Positions 31,201-40,653 are shown, counted from the stretch's first letter. The stretch is DNA of 64,000 nt from an uncultured Francisellaceae bacterium (GCA_945956915.1 CAMFJH010000001.1:62001-126000), one strand, 5' to 3'. Translations and numbers: made by a program. Notes: generated by a model not told the origin, from the sequence alone.

Positions 31201-33472
31201 AAAATTAAGTGTTCAATTCCAGTTGCCTAAAGAAGCTTTGCCGCAACAAAGCATTGAAATTCCGGTGAGTGTAAGTGCTTCGGATAAAAAACAATTATCA
31301 TCGATCAAAATGACGGTTTCAGCGGTGGACGAAGGTATATTAAAATTAACCGATTTTAAATTGCCGGATCCTGCACACTATTTCTTTGGTCAACATCAAT
31401 TGAGTGTTGATATTCGTGATTTGTACGGAAAATTGATTGATGCTATTCCGGGCGCTTTAGGTGAATTAAGAACCGGTGGAGACATGATGGCTATGTTTTC
31501 ACGTAATTTGCAAGCTTTATCCAAACGTTCTTTCAAAGTAGTCTCTTTGTATGCAGGGGAAATAGGATTAGATCAAGAAGGTAAAGGGAGTTTTAAGATT
31601 GAATTGCCTGATTTTAATGGGCAGTTACGATTAATGGCAGTGGCTTTTGATACTCAACGTTTGGGGAGCGGAGAAGCTTCTTTATTGGTACGCGATCCTG
31701 TGGTCGTAGAAGCAGTATTACCTCGGTTTTTAGCACCGGATGATGAATCACAGTTAGCATTGTCTTTGCACAATGTTAGAGGGCCTGCTGGCGAATATAC
31801 AGTAGACTTTAAAACGGAAGGCAATATTCGCCTAAAAAATCCAGAGGCTTTAAAAATCAATTTGGCTAAAGAAGGCCAATTTGAGAGTAGGGTCCCTATT
31901 CAAGCACAAAACCAAGGCGAAGGGCGAATTGTTGTACAACTGCGTGGGCCAGATATCAGCGTTACGCGCACTTACGATATTTCTATTCGAGAAGCGGTTC
32001 CCTATTTAACACAAGTCAGCAGTACGCAATTAAAACCCAAAGAAAGTCTGAAACTTTCCAGTCAAGCATTGGATATTTTTAAACCAGGCACTGAAACCAT
32101 TCAGGCAGCTTGGTCAAATAACTTACCCTGGGATTCAGAGCTTATTGCTAAAAAATTATTAGACTATGCTTATGGGTGTGCTGAACAAACGGTAAGCAAA
32201 GGCATTGCGACCTTATTTATGGCAAAAGATTTAACACAAACTCTAGCACGCTTATCAGAAGAGCAACAAGCCGAAGGCGGTTTTAGTTTATGGCCAGGCA
32301 ACCAAAGAGATATATGGCTAAGTGCTTATGTTGCTGATTTTTTACAACGTGTAGAAGCCAAAGGGATCAAAATTCCAAAATTTACCTTAGAACGTACTTT
32401 GAATTTTTTAGCCAAAAACCTAGCAAACAATGGTACCCAAACGAGTAAGGACATTGCTGCAACGGCTTATGCGCTTTATGTCTTAGCAAAAACGGATAAA
32501 ATTGAGACAGGCAATATTCGTTATTTCTATGATTTAAATTATGCACAATTGGATAATGTATCGCTTGCTCGAATAGCATCGGCCTTTTTAAGTCGGCAAG
32601 ACGATGTGCGTGCAAATAAAGCATTTTCACTGATGTACACAGGCTTTAAAACACCAGAAAAATACGATAATTATGGCACTTTTGGTTCAGCATTGAGAGA
32701 TAAGGCCATTTGTGTTTTATTATTAAGAGAGGCTAAAATTGGAGAAAAATTATTATATAGTTTAACCCAAACCCTAGGGCAAGATATTGCGCAGAAAAAA
32801 GAACTAAGTACCAATGAAGCAGCTTTTGTTTTGTTGGCGACCAGTACTTTTGATCAAAATTCTGAAAATGCCCCAGAAATCAGTGTAAATGGTAAAACAC
32901 AAAAATCCCCTCAAGTTTTTTCTGTTGAAGCATTCAAAAAGGGGATTACGATTCAGAATCAGGCTAAAGAAACGGTATGGCAGCACTTGGCATTTTCGGG
33001 TATTCCAAAAGTTCCACCGGTAGCTGCTTCAGAAGGCTTCAATATTTCTCGTACCTACTATACTCTGGAAGGTGTGCCTTATACTGAAAATACAGCACCA
33101 CAAGGCACCCAATTAGTGGTTGTATTAGAAGGTAGCGTGATAGAGCCGAGCTTAGCGCATCAATTGTTGATAGTCGACTTATTGCCCGGGGGATTAGAAA
33201 TAGAAAGCAGTCTTAGCCATTCAGGCAATGGGCAATCGAGTTTTGAATGGTTAAAGGATTTAAGTACCCCAGAATATGCAGAGCCTAGAGATGATCGCTT
33301 TGTCAGTTCTATCCTGCTAGATCAGAAAACACCGCAATTTAAAATAGCTTATCAGGTGAGGGCCGTGACGCCAGGAAAGTATCAGCATCCGGGTTTATTT
33401 GTAGAAGATATGTATGCTACTCAATTTTATGCCCAAACTGCAGAAAGTACGTTTAAGGTTCAAGCGCCTTAG
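28262..33472 (+). CDS. Bacterial alpha-2-macroglobulin (YfhM-like)
   Basis: The start at 28262 follows AAGGA by 7 nt; an in-frame TTG at 28238 is less likely. The 1736-residue protein starts with a hydrophobic export segment (FFNFCSIVIMLLCIPFSVIA). It continues through macroglobulin beta domains, then a central A2M block (VEAVLPRFLAPDDESQLALSL). The thioester motif YGCAEQTVSKG is near residue 1305, so the covalent trapping chemistry appears intact, followed by an alpha-toroid domain. Such periplasmic proteins are thought to trap attacking proteases and protect the cell when the wall is breached. The gene overlaps pbpC, its usual partner. Confidence 0.95.
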   Translation: MKKDIMAIKQFFNFCSIVIMLLCIPFSVIADIQFPDWLSEQSEQYVKELISNNANLSSEEIKLIKQRLQKAVEEKNFSVLAAEAARLAGNAPLVRERWVDLSFALMKKNQTNTDDWKTREQYKAAALKVYQMSNTQEEKAEGLLLFGNQVDPESGYDQPSYLDILQEVNTLVNINEFRKKHPRFSNLMPFMFLKTRLNTDNQPPNACFLFSHPLAPKETHYEDYVSIMPKVEGTFKVNGRELCFSPLKFGDTYDLSFKAGFPSAFNEKIPSTQSISFVVKDQTSRLSFANKAYVLMQNEEALVPLTGVNVEKVNLKILRINDRDLNQVIAGNMKLFLEPLWPYSEKQISETVGELLWEGKMDFSTLKNQTVTKQIPFSSVVKSIQPGVYIIQAQQGNIENANMAQATQWLVVSDIGITALNDREGTITVQTRSLKNAEPLSNVEVQLIAYNNSILAKQKTSSEGIVSFEPALTTGKGGNRPMMVLVYGPKGDFSLLDIRSPALDLSDRGVSGLKPLGPLNAFIYTEQGVYRANDTVHFNALLRDEQEAKSKLPLTFTFLRPDGIEIEQKTLTGDDLGHYAFDWLVGSAARTGQWTVLAYSDLKKAPVGSVQFTVEDFVPSRLTVSLKPDAAFLSPQIPLTVEVSGRYLFGANAVGLAGDASLNLHVNPKPFPKFEQYSFGLVDEQWTDERMPVSFAPLNAEGKETLKVELDHKPKSSKPLEATLQVTLRDNGGRPESGQITVPLRFAEYNIGLKAALQDTNISEDQTEVGIEVITLNPAGDLNAVANLEYELYFEEQNYAWFQSEDQQAWQYKILSDSKFITKGILSTEAKGPVNIKIPVIEQGAYRVEVRDPKTQIASSIRLYKGWALASKGANVPDFLSLAFNKKIYKAGDTLELKITAPFDGKALLNIATQNIIETQNINVSKSGTLVKLKVKPEWGTGAYCMVSAFRPLEKTGDTQGYLPKRAIGVAYMGVDTSPQKLSVQFQLPKEALPQQSIEIPVSVSASDKKQLSSIKMTVSAVDEGILKLTDFKLPDPAHYFFGQHQLSVDIRDLYGKLIDAIPGALGELRTGGDMMAMFSRNLQALSKRSFKVVSLYAGEIGLDQEGKGSFKIELPDFNGQLRLMAVAFDTQRLGSGEASLLVRDPVVVEAVLPRFLAPDDESQLALSLHNVRGPAGEYTVDFKTEGNIRLKNPEALKINLAKEGQFESRVPIQAQNQGEGRIVVQLRGPDISVTRTYDISIREAVPYLTQVSSTQLKPKESLKLSSQALDIFKPGTETIQAAWSNNLPWDSELIAKKLLDYAYGCAEQTVSKGIATLFMAKDLTQTLARLSEEQQAEGGFSLWPGNQRDIWLSAYVADFLQRVEAKGIKIPKFTLERTLNFLAKNLANNGTQTSKDIAATAYALYVLAKTDKIETGNIRYFYDLNYAQLDNVSLARIASAFLSRQDDVRANKAFSLMYTGFKTPEKYDNYGTFGSALRDKAICVLLLREAKIGEKLLYSLTQTLGQDIAQKKELSTNEAAFVLLATSTFDQNSENAPEISVNGKTQKSPQVFSVEAFKKGITIQNQAKETVWQHLAFSGIPKVPPVAASEGFNISRTYYTLEGVPYTENTAPQGTQLVVVLEGSVIEPSLAHQLLIVDLLPGGLEIESSLSHSGNGQSSFEWLKDLSTPEYAEPRDDRFVSSILLDQKTPQFKIAYQVRAVTPGKYQHPGLFVEDMYATQFYAQTAESTFKVQAP

Positions 33473-35504
33473 TTATCAATCGGCGATTATCATACTCTCA
33501 ATCCCCTTGATCTTAAGGGGATTGGATGTTCTATTTCCCTTAAATTTAGATCGTTTTCAGGATTGCTCTCCTGTCGTTTTAGATCAACAGCAAATAGTCT
33601 TATCTGTGCTCTTGGCCAAAGACGAACGCTATCGAATGCCGCTAAGTTTAAAAGAGGTCGATCCACAATTCTTAAAATTCCTAATTGCATATGAAGACAA
33701 GCGTTTCCATGATCATTGGGGTGTAGACTTTTTAGCCATGGGTCGGGCACTATGGCAATGGAGTGCTACGGGTAAAGTCATTTCAGGAGGCTCGACCCTG
33801 AGTATGCAAACCGCGCGATTATTAGAACCCCGATCACGCACCTTAGGGAATAAATGCAAAGAAGCCTTGCGTGCCATTCAGCTTGAATATCATTATTCTA
33901 AAGAACAGATTTTAGAAATGTATTTAAGATTAGCACCTTATGGCGGTAATATTGAAGGGATCCGTGCAGCCTGTTTTAGCTATTTTAATAAAGAACCGAG
34001 GCATTTAACGCCTAGCGAAGCCGCTTTATTAGTGGCATTACCCCAACAACCCACCCGCTTAAGGCCTTATCTCTTTCCTGCACGTGCGCGTTATCATCGA
34101 GATAAAGTGATTAAGCGCATGGAATCGATAGGCATTTTAAGTACAGAGCAATCCATAGAAGCAAGAAAAGATGGGGTGCCCAATAAAAAGAAAGCTTTGC
34201 CTAAATTAAGTTTACATCTGGCACACCATTTAAGTTCAGAAGCAGGAGATCAAAGAGTATTTTACACAAGCCTAAATGCCAGCTTGCAACAACAAGTAGA
34301 AACGCTTTTAAAACAAGAAATACAGAGCTTAGATTTAATGCATTCGATAGCGGTATTAATCATAGATAATAAGGCACAAGAAGTATTAACCTACGTAGGC
34401 TCTGCCGATTTTTTTGATGATAAACGCTGTGGCCAAGTCGATATGATATCAGCGGTTCGCTCGCCAGGATCCATTTTAAAACCGTTTATATATGCAATGG
34501 GCTTTGAGCAAAAATGTATACACCCTGAAACTATTATTCAAGATGTGGCCACGCAATTTAAAGACTATGCGCCCTCAAATTTTAAAGATGTATTTCATGG
34601 TGCGGTGACCATGCGCGAGGCTTTACAATATTCCCTAAATGTTCCAGCTGTTGCAGTACTAGAAAAAATAGGGGCTTTAGGTTTTGCAACACATCTTCGA
34701 TCCTTAGGTATTCGTTTAACATTTCATCAAGAAAATGCTTCTCCTGCTTTACCCATCGCATTGGGTGGGGTTGGAACACGGCTTTTTGAAATAACGGGAC
34801 TGTATTGTGCTTTGGCCAATGGTGGGTTATACCAACCCTTATCTTATTTTAAAAATGCGATAAAATTGCCCACACAAGTGTTGGTAACACCAGAAGCAGC
34901 ACGATGGGTTCAAATGATCTTGGAAGAAGCGCCTTTGCCCGAAGGATGGGTAGATTGGCATCTAACGCATCATAAACCTGTAGCTTATAAAACAGGAACT
35001 TCTTATGGCTTTAGAGATGCATTAGCCATAGGCTTTACAGAGGAGTATACAGTAAGCGTGTGGGTGGGCAGACCCGATGGAACAGCTGCTTCAGGGTATA
35101 CCGGTCGCACGCATGCAGCACCCCTTTTATTCAAAATATTTGGTTTATTACCCCAAAGTCTTTTAAATATAAAAGGTTCAAAATCTTACGATTCAGCTAC
35201 CCTATGGGGCAAGCCGCCTCAGCATTTGTTAGAGTTTAAAAGAGCAAGCGCGCAGAGTACTGCTGATGCCTTTAAAATTGTTTTTCCTAAAAATGGGACA
35301 ACACTGAGTATCGAACAGAAGCAATCTATTCCTATTACATTTACAGGCGGCAAAGGTCCTTTTTATGTCTATGAAAATAATAGACCCATCGGCAAAATAA
35401 CAAAACATGAAATCTTATGGAAACCTAAAAGTACCGGTTTTTGGGAATTAACCATTTTAGATTCAGAAGGACAATCGGCAAGCAGTACCATTCGGATACA
35501 GTAA
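33429..35504 (+). CDS. pbpC: Penicillin-binding protein 1C
   Basis: The product has about 691 residues. A membrane anchor (AIIILSIPLILRGLDVLF) is followed by the GT51 transglycosylase domain with AYEDKRFHDHWGVD (catalytic Glu) and GGSTLSMQTARLLEP. The transpeptidase domain follows, with SPGSILKPFIYAMG (SxxK) and KTGTSYGFRDA (KTG). A C-terminal BiPBP-C domain ends the protein. The start is uncertain: ATGs at 33414 and 33429 both lie inside the A2M gene and lack a clear ribosome-binding site, so translation is probably coupled. PbpC and A2M together form a wall-repair and defence pair in many proteobacteria. Confidence 0.93.
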   Translation: MPKLQKVRLRFKRLSYQSAIIILSIPLILRGLDVLFPLNLDRFQDCSPVVLDQQQIVLSVLLAKDERYRMPLSLKEVDPQFLKFLIAYEDKRFHDHWGVDFLAMGRALWQWSATGKVISGGSTLSMQTARLLEPRSRTLGNKCKEALRAIQLEYHYSKEQILEMYLRLAPYGGNIEGIRAACFSYFNKEPRHLTPSEAALLVALPQQPTRLRPYLFPARARYHRDKVIKRMESIGILSTEQSIEARKDGVPNKKKALPKLSLHLAHHLSSEAGDQRVFYTSLNASLQQQVETLLKQEIQSLDLMHSIAVLIIDNKAQEVLTYVGSADFFDDKRCGQVDMISAVRSPGSILKPFIYAMGFEQKCIHPETIIQDVATQFKDYAPSNFKDVFHGAVTMREALQYSLNVPAVAVLEKIGALGFATHLRSLGIRLTFHQENASPALPIALGGVGTRLFEITGLYCALANGGLYQPLSYFKNAIKLPTQVLVTPEAARWVQMILEEAPLPEGWVDWHLTHHKPVAYKTGTSYGFRDALAIGFTEEYTVSVWVGRPDGTAASGYTGRTHAAPLLFKIFGLLPQSLLNIKGSKSYDSATLWGKPPQHLLEFKRASAQSTADAFKIVFPKNGTTLSIEQKQSIPITFTGGKGPFYVYENNRPIGKITKHEILWKPKSTGFWELTILDSEGQSASSTIRIQ

Positions 35505-35709
35505 TTATCCCTGTATTCATCTAATACAATTCTCTTGTGATGCTAATCAAATAATGATTTTTAGTTCATATATAGACTTTTAGAAATCAAAAAGTTAAAT
35601 TTATAAGTTAGTTTTTTTAATTTTTTACAAAATATGTTATGATATGTAAAGTTGCAAGTTTAAGTACTCTAATAGCGATTTGAAAATTTTTTAAAAGGAG
35701 AGTAATAGT

Positions 35710-36525
35710 ATGCAAAACAATGAATGGAATAAAAAAGCCGGCGAATTTTGGTTCAAAGCTCTAGAAAGCAAAATCTCTTTTTTGCCATTATTAACAAAAA
35801 AAGAATTTAATGAAAGATCTTTAGAAGATGAAGCATATATTCTATGCATAGTTTACCTCGATTGGTTATCTAGTGGTTACAAAAATTGCACAGGGGATAC
35901 GTGTGATTTAGGCTCCTCTAAAACAGACAACAAAAGATCACAATTCTATAGAATGTTGACTAACTATTCGGAAGAGCCAAATCCGTTATTTAAAAAAATT
36001 GATTTTTGTCAATTGATCTCAGATTTAAGAAGAAAAAATAGAAAAAATAGAAAAAGTAGAGAGTTTTCGGAAAAGTTATGTAAGTTCTTTAATTTAAATG
36101 CTAACTTGTATATCGAAAAACAAATTGATACTAATGAAAATGAAACAGATGATTTTAAGAAAAAATCAATGTTTTCTAAAATGCATGTCAAAGAAGAACT
36201 CATCAATTTCTTGAAATATAATATTGAAGATGATGTGCAATGGTTAGAAATAGAGTTAGATAAGGGAGTAGGTTCAGTTGCGTATTTTGTATATGATCAA
36301 ATCCGAAACCCAGCAGTGCACCAATGGGGTCGTTCTGGGGTTTCAATTGAAGGGATTACAATAAGTTTTGAGTTGCTGTATTCATCTTTAGTTAACATTT
36401 ATAAATACGTTAAAAATGATTATGAAAAAACAGGCAGATTTTTAGGGCATCATTGTAATCACTGGTATTCATTTACTCAAACTTCAAATGAAATCCAGAT
36501 GACTAGTTTTCTAGATTTGCAGTAG
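35710..36525 (+). CDS. Hypothetical protein with HEPN-like RNxxxH motif
   Basis: The 271-residue protein follows a strong ribosome-binding site (AAAAGGAGAG). The coding sequence is visibly richer in A+T than its neighbours and Lys/Asn-rich, which suggests recent transfer. No family is recognised with certainty. Near residue 200 the sequence VYDQIRNPAVHQWG contains Arg-Asn-x3-His inside a helical region, the catalytic pattern of HEPN ribonucleases, followed by further helices (ELLYSSLVNIYKYVK). This makes an RNase toxin or defence role possible but unproven. It is a single gene between pbpC and nuoA, with no partner antitoxin gene visible beside it. Confidence 0.55.
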   Translation: MQNNEWNKKAGEFWFKALESKISFLPLLTKKEFNERSLEDEAYILCIVYLDWLSSGYKNCTGDTCDLGSSKTDNKRSQFYRMLTNYSEEPNPLFKKIDFCQLISDLRRKNRKNRKSREFSEKLCKFFNLNANLYIEKQIDTNENETDDFKKKSMFSKMHVKEELINFLKYNIEDDVQWLEIELDKGVGSVAYFVYDQIRNPAVHQWGRSGVSIEGITISFELLYSSLVNIYKYVKNDYEKTGRFLGHHCNHWYSFTQTSNEIQMTSFLDLQ

Positions 36526-36585
36526 GTCGGGCGTCGAAATCGCTAAGATATGGCCCTTGCTTGCTACTCATGCTATGATTTTGAA

Positions 36586-36957
36586 ATGAGCCAAAATTTC
36601 ATGATTCAACAGTATTTTCCCATCTTGCTATTTATTTTGATTGGCTTGCTGGTTGGGATAGCGCCTATTGTGTTAGGTTCTTTACTGGGTCCCCACCGTC
36701 CTAGTGTAGCCAAACAATCCCCTTATGAATGTGGTTTTGTGCCTTTTAGCGATGCGCGTCAGCCTTTTGATGTAAAATATTATCTGATTGCTATTTTCTT
36801 TATTATTTTTGATTTAGAAATTGCTTTTTTATTTCCTTGGGCTGTAGTCTTGCGTAAATTGTCGGTAGCCGGGTTTATAGCGATGGCCATATTTTTAGGT
36901 ATATTGGTGATAGGTTTTATTTATGAGTGGCGTAAAGGGGCATTAGAATGGGAATAG
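36586..36957 (+). CDS. nuoA: NADH-quinone oxidoreductase subunit A
   Basis: The ATG at 36586 ([15 protein letters not shown]) matches the usual NuoA start and gives 123 residues. It has three membrane helices and the conserved loop [44 protein letters not shown] (read in shorter blocks). NuoA is a small membrane subunit near the quinone site of complex I. It overlaps nuoB by 10 nt, which shows tight coupling. Confidence 0.97.
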   Translation: MSQNFMIQQYFPILLFILIGLLVGIAPIVLGSLLGPHRPSVAKQSPYECGFVPFSDARQPFDVKYYLIAIFFIIFDLEIAFLFPWAVVLRKLSVAGFIAMAIFLGILVIGFIYEWRKGALEWE

Positions 36958-37451
36958 AAGGGGTTTTTAAACAAGGCTTTTTTACCACCACGGCCGATGA
37001 GCTTATCAATTGGGCGCGAACGGGCTCGATGTGGCCAGTCACTTTTGGTTTGGCTTGTTGTGCAGTTGAAATGATGCACGCTGGGGCTGCCCGCTACGAT
37101 TTGGATAGATTTGGCATGTTTTTTAGGGGTACCCCAAGGCAATCGGATGTGATGATCGTGGCCGGTACTTTGTGTAATAAAATGGCCCCTGCATTAAGGC
37201 GAGTGTATGATCAAATGTCAGAACCCCGGTGGGTGATTTCCATGGGTTCTTGTGCCAATGGCGGGGGATATTATCATTATTCCTATTCTGTTGTCCGAGG
37301 CTGTGATCGTATTATTCCAGTCGATATCTATGTGCCAGGTTGCCCTCCAACTGCGGAAGCTTTGTTATATGGCATTATACAATTACAAAACAAAATAAAA
37401 CGTACCAATACCATTGCGAGAATAAAAACGAAGGAGCCTTTGGATGCTTAA
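36948..37451 (+). CDS. nuoB: NADH-quinone oxidoreductase subunit B
   Basis: The 167-residue protein has the N2 iron-sulfur cluster ligands: the tandem cysteines in [12 protein letters not shown], the third in [19 protein letters not shown], and the fourth in [14 protein letters not shown]. It passes electrons to quinone in complex I. It overlaps both nuoA and nuoC by a few bases. Confidence 0.98.
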   Translation: MGIEGVFKQGFFTTTADELINWARTGSMWPVTFGLACCAVEMMHAGAARYDLDRFGMFFRGTPRQSDVMIVAGTLCNKMAPALRRVYDQMSEPRWVISMGSCANGGGYYHYSYSVVRGCDRIIPVDIYVPGCPPTAEALLYGIIQLQNKIKRTNTIARIKTKEPLDA

Positions 37452-38175
37452 TGTTTTATCCGAAAAGCTTCAGGAAAAACTAGGTCATTCTATCAATTTC
37501 AGTTCCCTTGCGAATCAAGAGTTAACCATCGAAGTTTTGGCGAATAATCTATTGGAAGTGTGTGAGCAATTAAAAACTGATCCTGCTTTTCATTTTGAGA
37601 TGCTCATGGATATTTGTGGGGTGGATTATTTGGAGTATGGCATTTCAGAGTGGTCTGTAAGAGAAGCAACCACCCAAGGTTTTTCTAGAGGGCGGATGGA
37701 AGCAGGCTTAGAAGAGACGTCTAAGCATCAGTATATTGCCAATACCGAAAGTACGGATGGCCCTATTTGTCCTTTAGCAAGCTCTCCTTCTACATGGCAT
37801 AAACCGCGTTTTGCAGTGGTTTATCACTTATTGTCTTTAAAGCACAATCATCGCATAAGAGTACGCACTTTTGCAGAAGGCGACCCCCCCGTGGTACCTT
37901 CTGTAATCGATATTTGGAACAGCGCCAACTGGTATGAACGCGAGGCTTTTGATTTATTCGGGATATTATTTGATAATCATCCAGATTTGCGTAGAATTTT
38001 AACAGATTATGGTTTTATCGGGCATCCCTTCCGAAAAGATTTTCCCTTAATCGGAACAGTAGAAATGCGTTACTCGGCTAAACATGAACGGGTTATTTAC
38101 GAACCTGTGAGTATTGAAAATCGTACTTTAGTGCCTAAAACCATTAGACAAACAGAGAGTGAATCGCGTGGCTGA
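37444..38175 (+). CDS. nuoC: NADH-quinone oxidoreductase subunit C
   Basis: The 243-residue product carries the 30-kDa subunit signature [32 protein letters not shown]. The region between [11 protein letters not shown] and [11 protein letters not shown] is longer than I would expect for NuoC, containing [16 protein letters not shown] and [12 protein letters not shown]. This is a probable lineage-specific insertion that keeps the frame. It forms the peripheral arm of complex I together with NuoD. Confidence 0.95.
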   Translation: MLNVLSEKLQEKLGHSINFSSLANQELTIEVLANNLLEVCEQLKTDPAFHFEMLMDICGVDYLEYGISEWSVREATTQGFSRGRMEAGLEETSKHQYIANTESTDGPICPLASSPSTWHKPRFAVVYHLLSLKHNHRIRVRTFAEGDPPVVPSVIDIWNSANWYEREAFDLFGILFDNHPDLRRILTDYGFIGHPFRKDFPLIGTVEMRYSAKHERVIYEPVSIENRTLVPKTIRQTESESRG

Positions 38176-39421
38176 TATTCAAAATTATACTTTAAATTTT
38201 GGTCCTCAACATCCGGCAGCACATGGGGTTTTACGTCTTATTTTAGAAATGGAAGGCGAAGTCATAAAGCGGGCTGATCCACACATCGGGTTATTACATC
38301 GCGCAACTGAAAAATTGGCAGAAACCAAGCCCTATAATCAAAGCATTGGCTACATGGATAGATTAGATTATGTATCTATGATGTGTAATGAGCATGGTTA
38401 TGTATTGGCCATAGAAAAATTATTAGGCATAAGCCCTCCGATTAGGGCACAGTACATCCGCGTGATGTTTGATGAAATCACACGCATTTTAAATCATTTA
38501 CTGTGGTTGGGCTCTCATGCTTTAGATATTGGCGCGATGACAGTTTTTTTATATTGTTTTAGAGAGCGTGAAGATTTATTAGATTGTTATGAAGCTGTTT
38601 CGGGTGCCAGAATGCATGCTACTTATTATCGTCCAGGTGGCGTATATCGAGATTTACCCAATCAGATGCCGCAGTATAAACCCTCTAGATGGCATAATAA
38701 AAAACAAGTTGCCCGTATGAACACCAACAGAGAAGGAACTTTGTTGGATTTTATAGAAGATTTTGCAAAACGCTTTCCTACGTGTGTCGATGAATACGAA
38801 ACCTTATTAACGGATAATCGTATTTGGAAACAACGTACGGTAGGTATAGGAGTTGTTTCTCCCGAGCGTGCCTTACAGCTGGGTTTTTCAGGTCCTATGT
38901 TAAGAGGATCAGGGGTTGAATGGGATTTAAGAAAAAAACAACCTTATGCGGTTTACGACAAAATGGATTTTGATATTCCTGTGGGGAAAACCGGGGATTG
39001 TTATGATCGTTATTTAGTGCGTATAGAAGAGTTTAGACAATCCACTCGCATTATTCGTCAATGTGTAGAATGGTTAAAAGAAAATCCAGGTCCGGTATTG
39101 CTGGATAATCATAAAATTACCCAACCTTCTCGCGTAGCCATGAAATCGAATATGGAAGCATTAATTCATCATTTTAAATTATTTTCTGAAGGCTATTGTT
39201 TACCCCCTGGAGAAGTGTATTCTGCCATCGAGCATCCAAAAGGAGAATTTGGGGTATATTTGGTTTCAGATGGGGCGAATAAACCCTATCGCTTAAAGAT
39301 TCGTGCTGCAGGATTTGCACATTTAGCGGCTTTAGATGAAATGGCCCGAGGCTTGATGTTAGCGGATGTAGTCGCGATTATTGGTACCCAAGACATTGTA
39401 TTTGGTGAAATCGATAGATAA
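38168..39421 (+). CDS. nuoD: NADH-quinone oxidoreductase subunit D
   Basis: A GTG start at 38168 gives [20 protein letters not shown], the normal NuoD N-terminus, and 417 residues; GTG at 38159 is an alternative. Conserved parts include [30 protein letters not shown], and the C-terminal [21 protein letters not shown] (in two blocks) with [18 protein letters not shown]. It forms much of the quinone pocket. It is the last complex I gene here: nuoE does not follow. Confidence 0.97.
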   Translation: MADIQNYTLNFGPQHPAAHGVLRLILEMEGEVIKRADPHIGLLHRATEKLAETKPYNQSIGYMDRLDYVSMMCNEHGYVLAIEKLLGISPPIRAQYIRVMFDEITRILNHLLWLGSHALDIGAMTVFLYCFREREDLLDCYEAVSGARMHATYYRPGGVYRDLPNQMPQYKPSRWHNKKQVARMNTNREGTLLDFIEDFAKRFPTCVDEYETLLTDNRIWKQRTVGIGVVSPERALQLGFSGPMLRGSGVEWDLRKKQPYAVYDKMDFDIPVGKTGDCYDRYLVRIEEFRQSTRIIRQCVEWLKENPGPVLLDNHKITQPSRVAMKSNMEALIHHFKLFSEGYCLPPGEVYSAIEHPKGEFGVYLVSDGANKPYRLKIRAAGFAHLAALDEMARGLMLADVVAIIGTQDIVFGEIDR

Positions 39422-39439
39422 TTGGAATAAAAAGCGGAT

Positions 39440-40201
39440 ATGGATATTAAAAATAAAGTAGCCTTAGTAACGGGTGCAGGATCTGGCATGGGTGCAGAAA
39501 CTGCTAGCGCATTATCAAAAGCCGGTGCTCGAGTCGTCTTAATGGATATCAATAAAGAAGCCATTGAATCTTTAGCTTTAACTTTAAATGCTTATCCTAT
39601 TGCTTGTGATATTACCGACAGTACGAGTGTGGAAGCGGCTTTTGAATTAATCAATGCAGAATGGGGTGTGCCTCAAATTTTGGTAAATTGTGCAGGCATT
39701 TTATCGCCTAAAAAAGTGGTGGGTTCAAAAGGGGTAATGCCTTTAGAAGTATTTAAAAAAGTGATCGATGTAAATGTAATCGGCACTTTTAATATTTTAA
39801 GATTGACTGCTGCTGGCATGATGAAACTTCCAGCTGAAAATAATACAAATGAACGGGGTGTTATTATCAATACTGCATCTGTTGCAGCTTTTGAAGGCCA
39901 AATAGGACAATCGGCTTACAGTGCTTCCAAAGGTGCTATTGTTGCTATGACCTTGCCCTTGGCGCGTGAATTTGCAGATTTTGGTATACGTGTGATGACC
40001 ATTGCCCCTGGTTTAATTGATACACCGATGATGGCGAGTTTGCCAGAGGCTGCGAAATTGCATTTAAAAAAGGATGAAGTTTTTCCAAAGCGTTTGGGTA
40101 ATCCGGAAGAGTTTTCGTGCTTGGTTTTAGAAATTATTCGTAATATTTTGCTAAACGGTGAAACCATTCGTTTAGATGGTGCTGTGCGTTTATCTAAATA
40201 A
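39440..40201 (+). CDS. Short-chain dehydrogenase/reductase, 3-hydroxyacyl-CoA dehydrogenase type 2-like
   Basis: The 253-residue classical SDR has a TGAGSGMGAETA cofactor loop, LVNCAGI (NNAG-like), Ser in GVIINTASVAAFEG and the catalytic YSASKGAIVAM (Tyr-x3-Lys). The end, ILLNGETIRLDGAVRLSK, and the segment VVGSKGVMPLEVFKKVIDVNVIGTFN (in two blocks) resemble mitochondrial-type HSD10 / 3-hydroxyacyl-CoA dehydrogenases of fatty-acid or isoleucine breakdown. It lies 18 nt after nuoD on the same strand, where nuoE would be expected. It may be cotranscribed with the complex I genes. Confidence 0.88.
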   Translation: MDIKNKVALVTGAGSGMGAETASALSKAGARVVLMDINKEAIESLALTLNAYPIACDITDSTSVEAAFELINAEWGVPQILVNCAGILSPKKVVGSKGVMPLEVFKKVIDVNVIGTFNILRLTAAGMMKLPAENNTNERGVIINTASVAAFEGQIGQSAYSASKGAIVAMTLPLAREFADFGIRVMTIAPGLIDTPMMASLPEAAKLHLKKDEVFPKRLGNPEEFSCLVLEIIRNILLNGETIRLDGAVRLSK

Positions 40202-40203
40202 GT

Positions 40204-40509
40204 TTATTCAGGCTTACAAATTTTGAGATTATTTTCTGCAGCGAATTCTAATACATGGGTGTAAAGTGAAGGGTTAGTGTTTTCGAGTGTTGGGTCTAGT
40301 AATACGCATTTATGGCCACTTTGGACAGAGGGCATTAGCAGAGGGGAATAATCCATTCGATTCTTTTTGAAGGTGGAGAGTGCACCACAAATCCGTTCCG
40401 CCCAATCGCTGGGTCTAAAAGTTTCGCCGGACTCGGTAACACCCATAATCACGATATAAGTGTGATCATCTGTTAAATTATGGGCATCTGCACTGGATTT
40501 TTGTATCAT
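40204..40509 (-). CDS. DUF3579 family protein
   Basis: The ATG at 40509 has AGG 7 nt upstream and gives 101 residues. The sequence has the family's strongly conserved IMGVTESGETFRPSDWAERI and YSPLLMPSVQSGHKCVLLDP, ending in LEFAAENNLKI. DUF3579 proteins are small, soluble and of unknown function in beta- and gammaproteobacteria. The stop is only 2 nt from the convergent SDR stop. It is transcribed away from the Fur-boxed feoB promoter region. Confidence 0.85.
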   Translation of the reverse strand: MIQKSSADAHNLTDDHTYIVIMGVTESGETFRPSDWAERICGALSTFKKNRMDYSPLLMPSVQSGHKCVLLDPTLENTNPSLYTHVLEFAAENNLKICKPE

Positions 40510-40616
40510 TTCTTTACCTACTTCTATTACCACTGGTTTGAGTATGAGTCATGCTAATAGTGTAGCGTAGTTTGGCTTAAAACCCTAAAACATTTGATCT
40601 TTATTTTTGATTGGTT

Positions 40617-40635
40617 GATAATGATAATGATTCTC
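40617..40635 (+). promoter_or_regulatory. Fur box upstream of feoB
   Basis: GATAATGATAATGATTCTC matches the 19-bp Fur consensus (GATAATGATAATCATTATC) at 17 of 19 positions. It lies 18 nt upstream of the feoB-like start codon, so Fe2+-Fur would block transcription when iron is plentiful. The divergent DUF3579 gene begins 108 nt away and could share control. Confidence 0.85.
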
Positions 40636-40653
40636 ATTTAGATTAGAGGCTAT

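Noticed and set aside
35530..35600. Weak inverted repeat (TGATTTTTA / TTAGAAATCA) upstream of the HEPN-like gene
   Set aside because: Arms have mismatches and there is only one unit; not comparable with the ATPase-linked palindrome pairs.
40534..40653. Possible remnant of a FeoB G domain upstream of the membrane domain
   Set aside because: The 120 nt between the genes contain the Fur box and AT-rich promoter sequence; no G1-G5 motif can be read in any frame.
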